The notes under the pieces are model-generated. The model did no database searches. It was not told where the DNA came from and saw only the letters and a list, made by a program, of their open reading frames with translations. Below, in pieces: positions 1-11,000 of a stretch of 64,000 bases of DNA. The first letter of the stretch is position 1. Every line of letters starts with the position of its first letter. A program made the position numbers and the translations under genes. The stretch is from Siphonodentalium dalli (taxonomy: Eukaryota > Mollusca > Scaphopoda > Gadilida > Siphonodentaliidae). The DNA is taken from positions 19,233,326 to 19,297,325 of the forward strand of contig CP136069.1 of the NCBI GenBank assembly GCA_032622095.1. Direction: 5' to 3'.

Positions 1-410
1 AACACTGGGAAAGTATGGTGCAATTTATTCTACCCAACACCCGTGGCAAGAAGTAGAAAATACTACCAGCTCTTTGGCCATTGGCAGAATTCAAGAATCG
101 TAAGTACCAAAGATAAGTTTATTTTAAAATAAAACAAACCCGCAGATAAAATTTCCTCTGTTATGAAACAGCACTCCCTATTTTTACGCTACCTTTGAAG
201 GGAATGGAGTAAATGTTAACTGTTTTGGCATAGGAGATGTCACTGTGTTATGAAACAGATAGACCCCATGTTGAGAGTAAACTGGGATTAACACACAGCG
301 TTTAGTTTATCCAAGCTGATTATAAGACCAGTAATGGTAATCTACTGTCTATTGCCCAGCTTGGGACCAGAATCATGTTTTTGTGAATAATCTCCCATTA
401 GACAAATATG

Positions 411-560
411 ATAATTACGTATTATTACTTAAGCGTGTTATAAGTTCCCTGTGTGAAGACGAGAATTATGTATTATTACTTAGTGTGTTGTAAGTTCTCT
501 GTGTGAAGACGAGAATTACGTATTATTACTTAGTGTGTTATAAGTTCTCTGTGTGAAGAT
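411..560. repeat. Nested 50-bp minisatellite, about 3 copies
   Basis: Consensus starts GAGAATTACGTATTATTACT and ends in GTGTGAAGAC. It sits between the satellite core and the ATGAAAGATA block. Shorter two-copy versions lie near 1047-1145, 3314-3412 and 5583-5691. Confidence 0.85.
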
Positions 561-580
561 ATGCTTCAAGAGAGACTACA

Positions 581-736
581 ATGAAAGATATGATTCATGT
601 CACCCATTATGGAAGCAGTATACTCTATAAAGATAATACTGGGAAAGTAGGGTGTGAATTATTCTACCAAACACCGTGGCTAGATGTAGAAAATACTACG
701 AGCTCTTTGGTCATTGGCAGAATTCAAGAATCATAA
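581..736 (+). other. Satellite-borne short ORF, 51 codons (representative copy)
   Basis: The satellite block starting ATGAAAGAT encodes a short open frame ending at TAA. It includes a recognisable GSSxLYKDNTGKV stretch, then CELFY and ENTTSSLVIG. The start context is ACAATGA here and ACCATGA in other copies. Equivalent open copies occur at 1162-1338 (58 codons), 1874-2029, 3439-3585 (shorter start), 4245-4430 (61 codons, through a small deletion that removes the usual stop), 5709-5855 and 6563-6718. Other copies (near 2430, 2860, 4790, 5130, 7121, 7965) carry CATTAA in place of CATTAT, an early stop. I recognise no protein family. It may be a fossil exon or chance. Confidence 0.35.
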
Positions 737-1600
737 GTACTTAGTAGCTAAGAAATGTTTCTTATTTGACAATAAAACAAACCCACCAATAGCCACTGTT
801 ATGAAACACCACTCCTTTTTACGGTACCTTTGAAGGCAACGGAGTAAATGTTAACTATTTTAGCATAGAAGCTGTCACTGTGTTATGAAACAGATAGACC
901 CCATGTTGAGAGTAAACTGGGATTAACACACAGCGTTTAGTTTATCCAAGCTGATTATAAGACCAGTAATGGTAATATACTGTCTATTGCCCAGCTTGGG
1001 ACCAGAATCGTGTTTTTGTGAATAATCTCCCATTAGAAAAAAAATGAGAATTACGTATTACTTAAGTGTGTTATAAGTTCCCTGTGTGAAGACGAGAATT
1101 ACGTATTACTTAAGTGTGTTGTAAGTTCTCGGTGTGAAGATATGCTTCAAGAGAGACTACCATGAAAGATAAGATTCATGTCACCCATTATGGAAGCAGT
1201 ACACTCTATAAAGATAATACTGGGAAAGTAGGGTGTGAATTATTCTACCCAACACCGTGGCAAGATGTAGAAAATACTACCAGCTCTTTGGTCATTGGCA
1301 GAATTCAAGAATCATTAGTACTTAGTAGCTACATATAAATTGCCACTGTTATGAAACACCACTCCCTCTTTTTAGGGCACCTTTGAAGGCAATGGAGTAA
1401 ATGTTAACTGTTTTGGCATAGAAGCTGTCACTGTGTTATGAAACAGATAGACTCCATGTTGAGAGTGAACTGGGATTAATACACAGCGTTTAGTTTATCC
1501 AAGCTGATTATAAGACCAGTAATGGAAATCTACTGTCTATTGCCCAGCTTGGGACCAGAATAATGTTTTTGTGAATAATCTCCCATTAGACAAATACGAT

Positions 1601-1850
1601 GAGAATTACGTATTATTACTTAGTGTGTTCTAAGTTCTCTGTGTGAAGATGAGAATTAAGTATTATTACTTAGTGTGTTATAAGTTCTCTGTGTGAAGAC
1701 GAGAATTATGTATTATTACTTAGTGTGTTATAAGTTCCCCGTGTGAAGACGAGAATTATGTATTATTACTTAGTGTGTTATAAGTTCTCTGTCTGTGAAG
1801 ACAAGAATTACGTATTATTACTTAAGTGTGTTATAAGTTCTCCGTCTGAA
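1601..1850. repeat. Nested 50-bp minisatellite, about 5 copies
   Basis: Same family as the copy cluster at 411-560, with single-base changes (CTCT/CCCT/CCCC variants, and GTGTG/GTCTG before AAGAC). Confidence 0.87.
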
Positions 1851-3868
1851 GATATGCTTTAAGAGAGAATACCATGAAAGATAAGATTCATGTCACCAAT
1901 TATGGAAGCAGTATACTCTATAAAGATAACACTGGGAAAGTATGGTGTGAATTATTCTACCCAACACCGTGGCTAGATGTAGAAAATACTACCAGCTCTT
2001 TGGTCATTGGCAGAATTCAAGAATCATAAGTATTTAGTAGCTACATATAAATTGCCACTGTTATGATACACCACTCTCTTTTTAGCTACCTTTGAAGGCA
2101 ATGGAGTAAATGTTAACTGTTTTGGCATAGAAGCTGTCACTGTGTTATGAAACAGATAGACTCCATGTTGAGAGTAAACTGGGATTAACGCACAGCGTTT
2201 AGTTTATCCAAGCTGATTACAAGACCAGTAATGGGAATCTACTGTCTATTGCCCAGCTTGGAAACAGAATATTACCTGTAATTGAATGGTTTATTAATTA
2301 TCTCCAATTAAACATGAAGAGAATGCGCTAACATCTTGTCATATTACATACTAGTAGAGGACCAAGTCCTTGCATGATTTAGCGTCATGCAGTCATTGAA
2401 TAAGTTTTCAGGAGAGACGACCAAGAAAGATAAGGTTCATGTCACCCATTAAGGAAACAGTATACTCTATAAAGAATATACTGGGCAAGTATGGTGCGAT
2501 TTATTCTACCCAACACCGTGGCAAAAAGTATAAAATACTACCAGCTTTTTGGTCATTGGCAAAATTCGAGAATCATAAGTACTTAGTAGCTACATATAAA
2601 TTGCCACTGTTATGATACACCACTCCTTTTTACACTACCTTTGAAGGCAATGGAGCAAATGTTAACTGTTTTGGCATAGAAGATGTCACTGTGTTATGAA
2701 ACAGATAGACCCCATATTGAGAGTAAACTGGGATTAACACACAGCGTTTAGTTTATCCAAGCTGATTATAAGACCAGTAATGGTAATCTACTGTCTATTG
2801 CCCAGCTTGGAAAAGAACACATATTAGGCAAGCAAACAAACTATCATGGAAACATGATTAGTCTGTCACCCATTAAGGAAACAGTATACTCTATAAAGAT
2901 AATACTGGGCAAGTATGGTGCGATTTATTCTACCCAACATCGTGGCTAGATGTAGAAAATACTACCAGCTCTTTGGTCATTGGGATAATTAGAGAATAAT
3001 AAATTCTTAGTAGATAAGAAAAGTTTCTAATTTCACAAAACAAACCCATGGATAAATTGCCACTGTTATGAATCACCACTCCCTATTTTTATGCTACCTT
3101 TGAAGGCAATGGAGTAAATGTTAACTGTTTTGGCATAGGAGATGTCACTGTGTTATGAAACAGATAGACTCCATGTTGAGAGTAAACTGGGATTAATACA
3201 CAGCGTTTAGTTTATCCAAGCTGATTATAAGACCAGTAATGGTAATATACTGTCTATTGCCCAGCTTGGGACCAGAATCGTGTTTTTGTGAATAATCTCC
3301 CATTAGACAATTATGAGAATTACGTATTATTACTTAAGTGTGTTATAAGTTCCCTGTGTGAAGACGAGAATTACGTATTATTACTTAGTGTGTTGTAAGT
3401 TCTCTGTGTGAAGATATGCTTCAAGAGACAATGAAGATATGATTCATGTCACCCATTATGGAAGCAGTATACTCTATAAAGATAATACTGGGAAAGTAGG
3501 GTGTGAATTATTCTACCCAACACCGTGGCTAGAAGTAGAAAATACTACCAGCTCTTTGGTCATTGGCAGAATTCAAGAATCATAAGTATTTAGTAGCTAC
3601 ATATAAATTGCCACTGTTATGAATCACCACTCCCTATTTTTACGCTACATTTGAAGGCAATGGAGTAAATGTTAACTGTTTTGGCATAGAAGTTGTCACT
3701 GTGTTATGAAACAGATAGACCCCATGTTGAGAGTAAACTGGGATTAACACACAGCGTTTAGTTTATCCAAGCTGATTATAAGACCAGTAATGGGAATCTA
3801 CTGTCTATTGCCCAGCTTGGAACCAGAATCATGTTTTAGTGAATATTCTCCCATTAGACAAATACGAT

Positions 3869-4222
3869 GAGAATTAAGTATTATTACTTTATTAATAGTG
3901 AGTTATAAGTTCTCTGTGTGAAGACGAGAATTACATATTATTATTTAGTATGTTATAAGTTCCCTGTGTGAAGACGAGAATTACGTATTATTACTTAGTG
4001 TGTTATAAGTTCTCTGTCTGAAGACGAGAATTACATATTATTTAGTATGTTATAAGTTCCCTGTGTGAAGACGAGAATTACGTATTATTATTTAGTATGT
4101 TATAAGTTCCCCGTCTGAAGACGAGAATTATGTATTATTACTTAGTGTGTTATAAGTTCCCCGTGTGAAGACGAGAATTACGTATTATTACTTAGTGTGT
4201 TATAAGTTCTCTGTCTGTGAAG
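3869..4222. repeat. Nested 50-bp minisatellite, about 7 copies
   Basis: Longer expansion of the same 50-bp repeat. Some copies lack a few bases of the ATTATTACTT segment. It begins 2,268 bp after the cluster at 1601 and 2,270 bp before the cluster at 6139, which marks the higher-order period. Confidence 0.87.
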
Positions 4223-6138
4223 ATATGCTTTAAGAGAGACTACCATGAAAGATAAGATTCATGTCACCAATTATGGAAGCAGTACACTCTATAAAGAGAA
4301 CACTGGGAAAGTATGGTGTGAATTATTCTACCCAACACCGTGGCTAGATGTAGAAAATACTACCAGCTCTTTGGTAGAATTCAAGAATCATAAGTATTTA
4401 GTAGCTACATATAAATTGCCACTGTTATGAAACACCACTCCCTATTTTTAGCTACCTTTGAAGGCAATGGAGTAAATGTTAACTGTTTTGGCATAGAAGC
4501 TGTCACTGTGTTATGAAACAGATAAGACTCCATCTTGAGAGTAAACTGGGATTAACGCACAGCGTTTAGTTTATCCAAGCTGATTACAAGACCAGTAATG
4601 GGAATCTACTGTCTATTGCCCAGCTTGGAAACAGAATATTACCTGTAATTGAATGGTTTATTAATTATCTCCAATTAAACATGAAGAGAATGCGCTAACA
4701 TCTTGTCATATTACATACTAGTAGAGGACCAAGTCCTTGCATGATTTAGCGTCATGCAGTCATTGAATAAGTTTTCAGGAGAGACGACCAAGAAAGATAA
4801 GGTTCATGTCACCCATTAAGGAAACAGTATACTCTATAAAGAATATACTGGGCAAGTATGGTGCGATTTATTCTACCCAACACCGTGGCAAAAAGTATAA
4901 AATACTACCAGCTTTTTGGTCATTGGCAAAATTCGAGAATCATAAGTACTTAGTAGCTACATATAAATTGCCACTGTTATGATACACCACTCCTTTTTAC
5001 ACTACCTTTGAAGGCAATGGAGCAAATGTTAACTGTTTTGGCATAGAAGATGGTAATCTACTGTCTATTGCCCAGCTTGGAAAAGAACACATATTAGGCA
5101 AGCAAACAAACTATCATGGAAACATGATTAGTCTGTCACCCATTAAGGAAACAGTATACTCTATAAAGATAATACTGGGCAAGTATGGTGCGATTTATTC
5201 TACCCAACATCGTGGCTAGATGTAGAAAATACTACCAGCTCTTTGGTCATTGGGATAATTAGAGAATAATAAATTCTTAGTAGATAAGAAAAGTTTCTAA
5301 TTTCACAAAACAAACCCATGGATAAATTGCCACTGTTATGAATCACCACTCCCTATTTTTATGCTACCTTTGAAGGCAATGGAGTAAATGTTAACTGTTT
5401 TGGCATAGGAGATGTCACTGTGTTATGAAACAGATAGACTCCATGTTGAGAGTAAACTGGGATTAATACACAGCGTTTAGTTTATCCAAGCTGATTATAA
5501 GACCAGTAATGGTAATATACTGTCTATTGCCCAGCTTGGGACCAGAATCGTGTTTTTGTGAATAATCTCCCATTAGACAATTATGAGAATTACGTATTAT
5601 TACTTAAGTGTGTTATAAGTTCCCTGTGTGAAGACGAGAATTACGTATTATTACTTAGTGTGTTGTAAGTTCTCTGTGTGAAGATATGCTTCAAGAGACA
5701 ATGAAGATATGATTCATGTCACCCATTATGGAAGCAGTATACTCTATAAAGATAATACTGGGAAAGTAGGGTGTGAATTATTCTACCCAACACCGTGGCT
5801 AGAAGTAGAAAATACTACCAGCTCTTTGGTCATTGGCAGAATTCAAGAATCATAAGTATTTAGTAGCTACATATAAATTGCCACTGTTATGAATCACCAC
5901 TCCCTATTTTTACGCTACATTTGAAGGCAATGGAGTAAATGTTAACTGTTTTGGCATAGAAGTTGTCACTGTGTTATGAAACAGATAGACCCCATGTTGA
6001 GAGTAAACTGGGATTAACACACAGCGTTTAGTTTATCCAAGCTGATTATAAGACCAGTAATGGGAATCTACTGTCTATTGCCCAGCTTGGAACCAGAATC
6101 ATGTTTTAGTGAATAATCTCCCATTAGACAAATACGAT

Positions 6139-6540
6139 GAGAATTAAGTATTATTACTTTATTAATAGTGTGTTATAAGTTCTCTGTGTGAAGACGAGAA
6201 TTACATATTATTATTTAGTATGTTATAAGTTCCCTGTGTGAAGATGAGAATTACGTATTATTACTTAGTGTGTTATAAGTTCTGTCTGAAGACGAGAATT
6301 ACATATTATTTAGTATGTTATAAGTTCCCTGTGTGAAGACGAGAATTACGTATTATTATTTAGTATGTTATAAGTTCCCCGTCTGAAGACGAGAATTACG
6401 TATTATTACTTAGTGTGTTATATGTTCTCTGTCTGAAGACGAGAATTATGTATTATTACTTAGTGTGTTATAAGTTCCCCGTGTGAAGACGAGAATTACG
6501 TATTATTACTTAGTGTGTTATAAGTTCTCCGTCTGTGAAG
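6139..6540. repeat. Nested 50-bp minisatellite, about 8 copies
   Basis: Longest run of the 50-bp repeat in the window. It is followed by an intact ATGAAAGATA block at 6563. Confidence 0.87.
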
Positions 6541-7373
6541 ATATGCTTTAAGAGAGACTACCATGAAAGATAAGATTCATGTCACCAATTATGGAAGCAG
6601 TACACTCTATAAAGAGAACACTGGGAAAGTAGGGTGTGAATTATTCTACCCAACACCGTGGCTAGATGTAGAAAATACTACCAGCTCTTTGGTCATTGGC
6701 AGAATTCAAGAATCATAAGTATTTAGTAGCTACATATAAATTGCCACTGTTATGAAACACCACTCCCTATTTTTACGCTACCTTTGAAGGCAATGGAGTA
6801 AATGTTAACTGTTTTGGCATAGGAGATGTCACTGTGTTATGAAACAGATAGACTCCATGTTGAGAGTAAACTGGGATTAATACACAGCGTTTAGTTTATC
6901 CAAGCTGATTATAAGACCAGTAATGGGAATCTACTGTCTATTGCCCAGCTGGGAAACAGAATATTAAACGTAATCAAATGGTTTATGAATTATCTCCACT
7001 TAATCATCATAAAAACAATGTGCAAACATCTGGTCATATAACATACTATTAAATAGAGGACCAAGTCCTTTGATGATTTAGCCACATGCAATCATACAAT
7101 AAGTTTTGAGGAGACCACCATGAAAGATAAGATTCATGTCACCCATTAAGGAAACAGTATAATCTATAAAGATATTACTGGGCAAGTATGGTGCGATTTA
7201 TTCTACCCAACACCATGGCTAGATGTATAAAATACTACCAGCCCTTTGGTCATTGGCAGAATTCAAGAAGCATAAGTAATTAGTAGCTAAGAAAAGTTTC
7301 TTATTTCACAATAAACAAACCCATGGATAAATTGCCACTGTTATGAATCACCACCCCCTTTATGGTACCTTTG

Positions 7374-7679
7374 AGGATTAGGGCAGTTCGGCAGGTAATT
7401 CTGAATTCCATTGGGTCATTGACAATTCAATCTAGAAAGCTTCACTATTCAGATTAATTGAAAGGTCCAATACTAAATATTGTTAATCTTGAATTAAACA
7501 GAGCACTAGACTAATAAAATCTTTTGTTATAGGAGAGGTTTGAAAATGGGCAAGATACCTTTCGATGCCCTTCCCAGTGAGAATAAAAATAATAAAAAGT
7601 TTTAGGTAGGGGAGGCACCTTTTTCTAGGGTAGGTAGGGAAACCCGAAACACAGGGTTTTTTTTGTTTTCCTAAATGTT
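7374..7679. other. Non-satellite insertion inside the satellite
   Basis: Between CCTTTGAGG and GGCAATGGAG, bases that are adjacent in other units, there are about 306 bp of unrelated sequence including GGGTAGGTAGGG and a T-rich run. No terminal inverted repeat or target duplication is evident and there is no coding potential. Confidence 0.5.
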
Positions 7680-8147
7680 GGCAATGGAGTAAATGTGAAC
7701 TGTTTTAGCATAGGAGCTGTCACTGTGTTATGAAACAGATAGACCCCATGTTGAGAGTAAACTGGGATTAACACACAGCATTTAGTTTATCCAAGCTGAT
7801 TATAAGACCAGTAATGGGAATCTACTGTCTATTGCCCAGCTTGGGACCAGAATGTTTTTTGTGAATATTATAATCATCTCCCATCCAACAGATACAATGA
7901 GAATTAAGTATTACTGTCCCCTGTGTGAAGATCTGCTTTTAGAGACTACAAAGAAAGACGAGATTAATGTCACCCATTAAGGAAACAGTATACTCTATAA
8001 AGAGAACACTGGGCAAGTATGGTGCGATTTATTCTACCCAACACCGTGGCTAGATGTATAAAATACTACCAGCTTTTTGGTCATTGGCAAATTCAAGGAT
8101 CTTTAAGTAGTGAAGAAAAGTTTCTCATTTTGGATTAAAACAAATTA

Positions 8148-8510
8148 ACACCGATAGCTTTAGAACAGATTATCATTGTATCTCCATCAACAAAATAATA
8201 AACTGAATTTATAATTAGTAATGAGCTAATTTTTAAGACCAGAAAGAAACAGATTTAAAATGATAATGTCGAGTCCCCCAGTTATAGAGTCAGTAGTATA
8301 TAATGGTATATACTGATAAACAATCATTCAATTTCTTCAGTGAATGTAAAAAAACAAACAAATTCGCAGTTTATTATAGAATCTCTGTTTGCATAATTTA
8401 TCGTCCGAATATACCATTACGGCATATGCACCAGTCAAAGTGTCTATGTATGTACTCTCTCAAATGCTTTATTGATGAGTTCATTTAAAAGATACGATTA
8501 AATGTTATTG
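8148..8510. other. Non-satellite segment before the last satellite core
   Basis: AT-rich sequence replaces the normal unit interior. It holds a 61-codon frame at 8303-8488 that shows no recognisable motif, and I do not treat it as a gene. The satellite resumes at GAAGCTGTCACTGTG. Confidence 0.4.
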
Positions 8511-8755
8511 AATGGAAGCTGTCACTGTGTTATGAAACAGATAGACTCCATGTTGAGAGTAAACTGGGATTAATACACAGTGTTTAGTTTATCCAAGCTG
8601 ATTATAAGACCAGTAATGGGAATCTACTGTCTATTGCCCAGCTTGGAAAAGAAAATGAAAGTGTCAATGACAATGTAGCTCAACTTAGGTAGGGGAATAA
8701 TTTAATGGTTGACAGTAAATGGTGGAATAGGAAAGGTGCTAATTGAAATGTCTAA

Positions 8756-9609
8756 CCTGTGCCAACAGATTTAGTCATGCAAAGAGTAAAATCCAAGATG
8801 GCTGCTGGAGGCCATGTTTTTTTGTCCAATTGACCCCAAAAGGACTCGTTCCCATCTACGTGTCATTGTTAACATCCATGACAAATTTCATGAAGATCTG
8901 ACCAAAGCTACGACCTGTAGCCCGCGCCAAAGGATATAGTCATGCAAAGAGTAAAATCCAAGATGGCTGCTGGCGGCCATTTTTTTTGGCCGAAAGACCC
9001 CAAAATCACTCGTTGCCATCTACATGTCAATATTAACATCTTATCTATGACATATTTCATGATGATCAGACAAACAGTACAACCTGTAGCCCGCGCCATG
9101 GATTGAATTTTGAAATCCAAGATGGCCACCAGCGGCCATGTTTTTCCGCCGAACGACCCCAAAATGACTCGTTCCCATCTACATGTCATTGTTAACATCC
9201 ATGACATATTTCATGAAGTTCCGACCAAAGCTACGACCTGTAACCCGTGCCAAAGGATTTAGTCATGCAAAGAGTAAAATCCAAGATGGCTGCTGGTGGC
9301 CATGTTTTTTGGCCGAACGACCCCAAAATCACTCGTTCCCATCTAAATGTCAATATTAACATCTATGACATATTTCATGATGATCAGACAAACAGTACGA
9401 CCTGTAGCCCGCGCCAATGGATTGAATTTTGAAATCCAAGATGGCCACCAGCGGCCATGTTTTTTGGCCGAATGACACAAAAATGACTCGTTCCCATCTA
9501 CATGTCAATGTCAACATTCATGACAAATCTCATAAAGATCAGACCAAAGGTACAACCTGTAGCCCGCGCCAAAGAAAATTGTTGACGGACACACGCACGA
9601 CGGACGCCT
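8756..9609. repeat. Five tandem copies of a 155-169 bp repeat
   Basis: Copies start with GCCAA or GCCAT at about 8761, 8926, 9095, 9249 and 9413, with a terminal piece at 9568. Each contains ATCCAAGATGGC, a GGCCATGTTTTTTGGCCGAA-like stretch, CCCAAAATGACTCGTTCCCA and a CATGACATATTTCATGA segment. Two subtypes exist: one with ATTTAGTCATGCAAAGAGTA (copies 1, 2, 4), the other with ATTGAATTTTGA (copies 3, 5). The block ends in a GACGGACACACGCACGACGG tail followed by GCAATAGCTCA, a tail type I associate from memory with mollusc and other marine-invertebrate repeats. Frames across it on both strands are by-products of the periodicity. Confidence 0.88.
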
Positions 9610-9819
9610 AACCATGGCAATAGCTCAAACTTACAAAGTAAGTCAAGCTAATAATATTAGGCCATGTAAACAATTAACTCCATGAAAATAATACGGGGCT
9701 GCCATTCTAATAAGATTAATGAGTGCAAACTATTGCTGAATGGTCACTCATCAGAAGAAGGGGTATAACTAACAATTTACTGACTGACCCCCATATTCGA
9801 ATGGGTTTTTTGTGTGCTA
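9610..9819. other. Unannotated spacer
   Basis: Single-copy-looking sequence between the tandem repeat and the piggyBac-like MITE. I see no gene or motif. Confidence 0.4.
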
Positions 9820-9970
9820 TTAACCCTTTACCCAACAAACCGGCGCAAAACGCCCAAATAAAGCTTCAACAGCCTAAAATATCTTGGGTCTGTCTCAATA
9901 AAACCATACAAATATGGATATCATTGGAACCGGCTCCTTGACCACATTGTGATAGTTACAGTTATACCCT

Positions 9971-10042
9971 GTGCCAATGCATTCTCTTATATATGCGAGT
10001 CGACCATAGGTCGCCTCGCATATATAAGCGAATGCATTGGCC
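9971..10042. repeat. Imperfect hairpin within the MITE
   Basis: CCAATGCATTCTCTTATATA and its near reverse complement around 10016-10041 flank a short loop containing GTCGACCATAGGTCG. One arm differs at a single base (AAGCGAATG against AAGAGAATG). Confidence 0.75.
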
Positions 10043-10120
10043 TAAACAAAATCTGTTTTTAACACTTTTTACCATTTTTGCTTACATTCTTTAACAATTT
10101 TATAATTTTTAGTGTGTTAA

Positions 10121-10168
10121 GCCAATGCATTCTCTTATATATGCGCATATATAAGAGAATGCATTGGC
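10121..10168. repeat. Perfect 48-bp palindrome
   Basis: GCCAATGCATTCTCTTATAT plus ATGC (10121-10144) is immediately followed by its exact reverse complement (10145-10168) with no loop. It can extrude as a cruciform and is the inner end of the piggyBac-like MITE. Confidence 0.95.
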
Positions 10169-10260
10169 ACAGGGCCCTTCTGTTGGGTAAAGGGTTAAAC
10201 CACATAGTCAAGCCTGCAAATAATTTCTTATAATTCCTCGGAGCTTGCCTGTCACTGTAG

Positions 10261-10284
10261 CAGGCACCAACTGATTGGTGCCTG
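10261..10284. repeat. Short hairpin, 10-bp stem
   Basis: CAGGCACCAA, a 4-base loop CTGA, then TTGGTGCCTG. The stem is perfect. There is no T-run and no gene context in which it could be called a terminator. Purpose unknown. Confidence 0.5.
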
Positions 10285-10890
10285 TCATATCAAGTTCAGT
10301 AACTGTCATGGATTTTAAATGTAAACCGAGCTTTCAAAACCCCTGAACCCAGTATAATGTAAGTATCATTGCATTCTGTTATGTTTTCCCTCTTTAACAT
10401 GTATTAAAGAGTATGGATGGACAGGCTGATAACATACTACTTTTTCAAGTGGGAATGGTCACACAGGATTTCAGAATTTGGCGAAGGATAAACATGCTTT
10501 GGTGTAAATGGAAATGGTTTACATGATTGGATTTCGCACTCAAATTAGCGTCGGTTCTGGGATCAGGTTGGACTATATATTGGCCAATGGAGCATATGGA
10601 AAAAGCATTGCCCACTTCATAGTTATAACAAGAATAATGTGATTATGAAGTCTAAAAAAAGGATTTTTTTAATGTGGATCAAGTAAATAATCAAAATAGA
10701 GAGCTCAAAATTACAATCAGACACCACTTTTGCAAACCAGTGTACAAATTGTCACTTTTTAACTGAAAGCTGTGCAACCTTCATCACATTTACCAATTCC
10801 CACCGATGACTAACAATATGATAAAAATTTAAATATATTAAATTAATGCTCTTTATGATAAACAATGAAGTTGCAAATCCTAAGACCCAC
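10285..10890 (-). other. Sequence downstream of the last visible helicase exon
   Basis: This is the beginning of the intron after coding exon 6 (donor GT at 10890-10889). I looked on the minus strand for the next expected helicase segment (RRILVATNLFGRGMD and HRVARAGR) and did not find it here or further left. AT-rich, no other feature seen. Confidence 0.5.
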
Positions 10891-11000
10891 CTTTCTTCTT
10901 GTGTCATGATTCTGTGGATGGCAATTGCTGGGAAATTTTGTTCTAACAGAAGTTGTGACAAAGCCATGCATCTCTGAACAGATTTTACAAAGATTATAAC
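10891..11000 (-). CDS. DDX39B: DDX39B coding exon 6 (residues 290-326), last exon visible
   Basis: Acceptor ATCCACAG ends at 11001. The exon encodes [36 protein letters not shown] and two bases of an arginine codon. The donor AAG|GTGGGT (GT at 10890-10889) is good and leaves phase 2, as needed to join the family's LSRYQQF segment. The HRGM glycine, nearly invariant as I recall the family, is isoleucine (codon ATC), and the following proline is threonine. Confidence 0.9.

Larger units (their letters stand above)
1601..6138. repeat. 2.27-kb higher-order duplication within the satellite
   Basis: Segment 1601-3868 is followed by a near-copy at 3869-6138, each holding several basic units. Diagnostic unique joins occur in both, for example the ATTACCTGTAATTGAATGG segment at 2271 and 4638, and GGAAAAGAACACATATTAGG at 2809 and 5079. 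The offset drops from 2,367 to 2,270 bp near 5052 because the second copy has lost 97 bp. Confidence 0.8.
1..8640. repeat. Degenerate satellite array, about 13 units of 0.5-0.9 kb
   Basis: A conserved core (TGTCACTGTGTTATGAAACA, then a block ending in GCCCAGCTTGG) recurs near 238, 866, 1427, 2137, 2687, 3147, 3697, 4503, 5414, 5965, 6825, 7717 and 8519. A further core near 5050 is largely deleted. Between cores each unit has a variable number of 50-bp minisatellite repeats and a block beginning ATGAAAGATAAGATTCATG. Unit length varies because of the minisatellite and because of insertions at about 7374-7679 and 8148-8510. All units are in the same orientation. The array runs off the left edge of the window. 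No conventional gene is visible in it. Confidence 0.93.
9820..10198. mobile_element. piggyBac-like MITE with TTAA target sites
   Basis: TTAA at 9820-9823 is followed by CCCTTTACCCAACA (9824-9837). The exact reverse complement TGTTGGGTAAAGGG (10181-10194) precedes TTAA at 10195-10198. A TTAA duplication with TIRs starting CCCTTT is the signature of the piggyBac superfamily. The 371-bp interior has no transposase frame, so it is non-autonomous. Inside, perfect 31-bp inverted repeats lie at 9967-9997 and 10144-10174, and each end forms its own hairpin. The same internal module recurs in the elements at 16652-17703. Confidence 0.85.

Noticed and set aside
3869-4222. Resemblance to a CRISPR array (regular short repeats)
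   Set aside because: The 50-bp units are contiguous variants of one sequence, with no unique spacers, in an animal genome context without cas genes.
8908-9611. Overlapping ORFs of 60-99 codons in the 160-bp repeats
   Set aside because: They repeat with the tandem period on both strands and have no recognisable domain.
10261-10284. Hairpin considered as a bacterial-type terminator
   Set aside because: Eukaryotic context, no T-run and no adjacent gene end.
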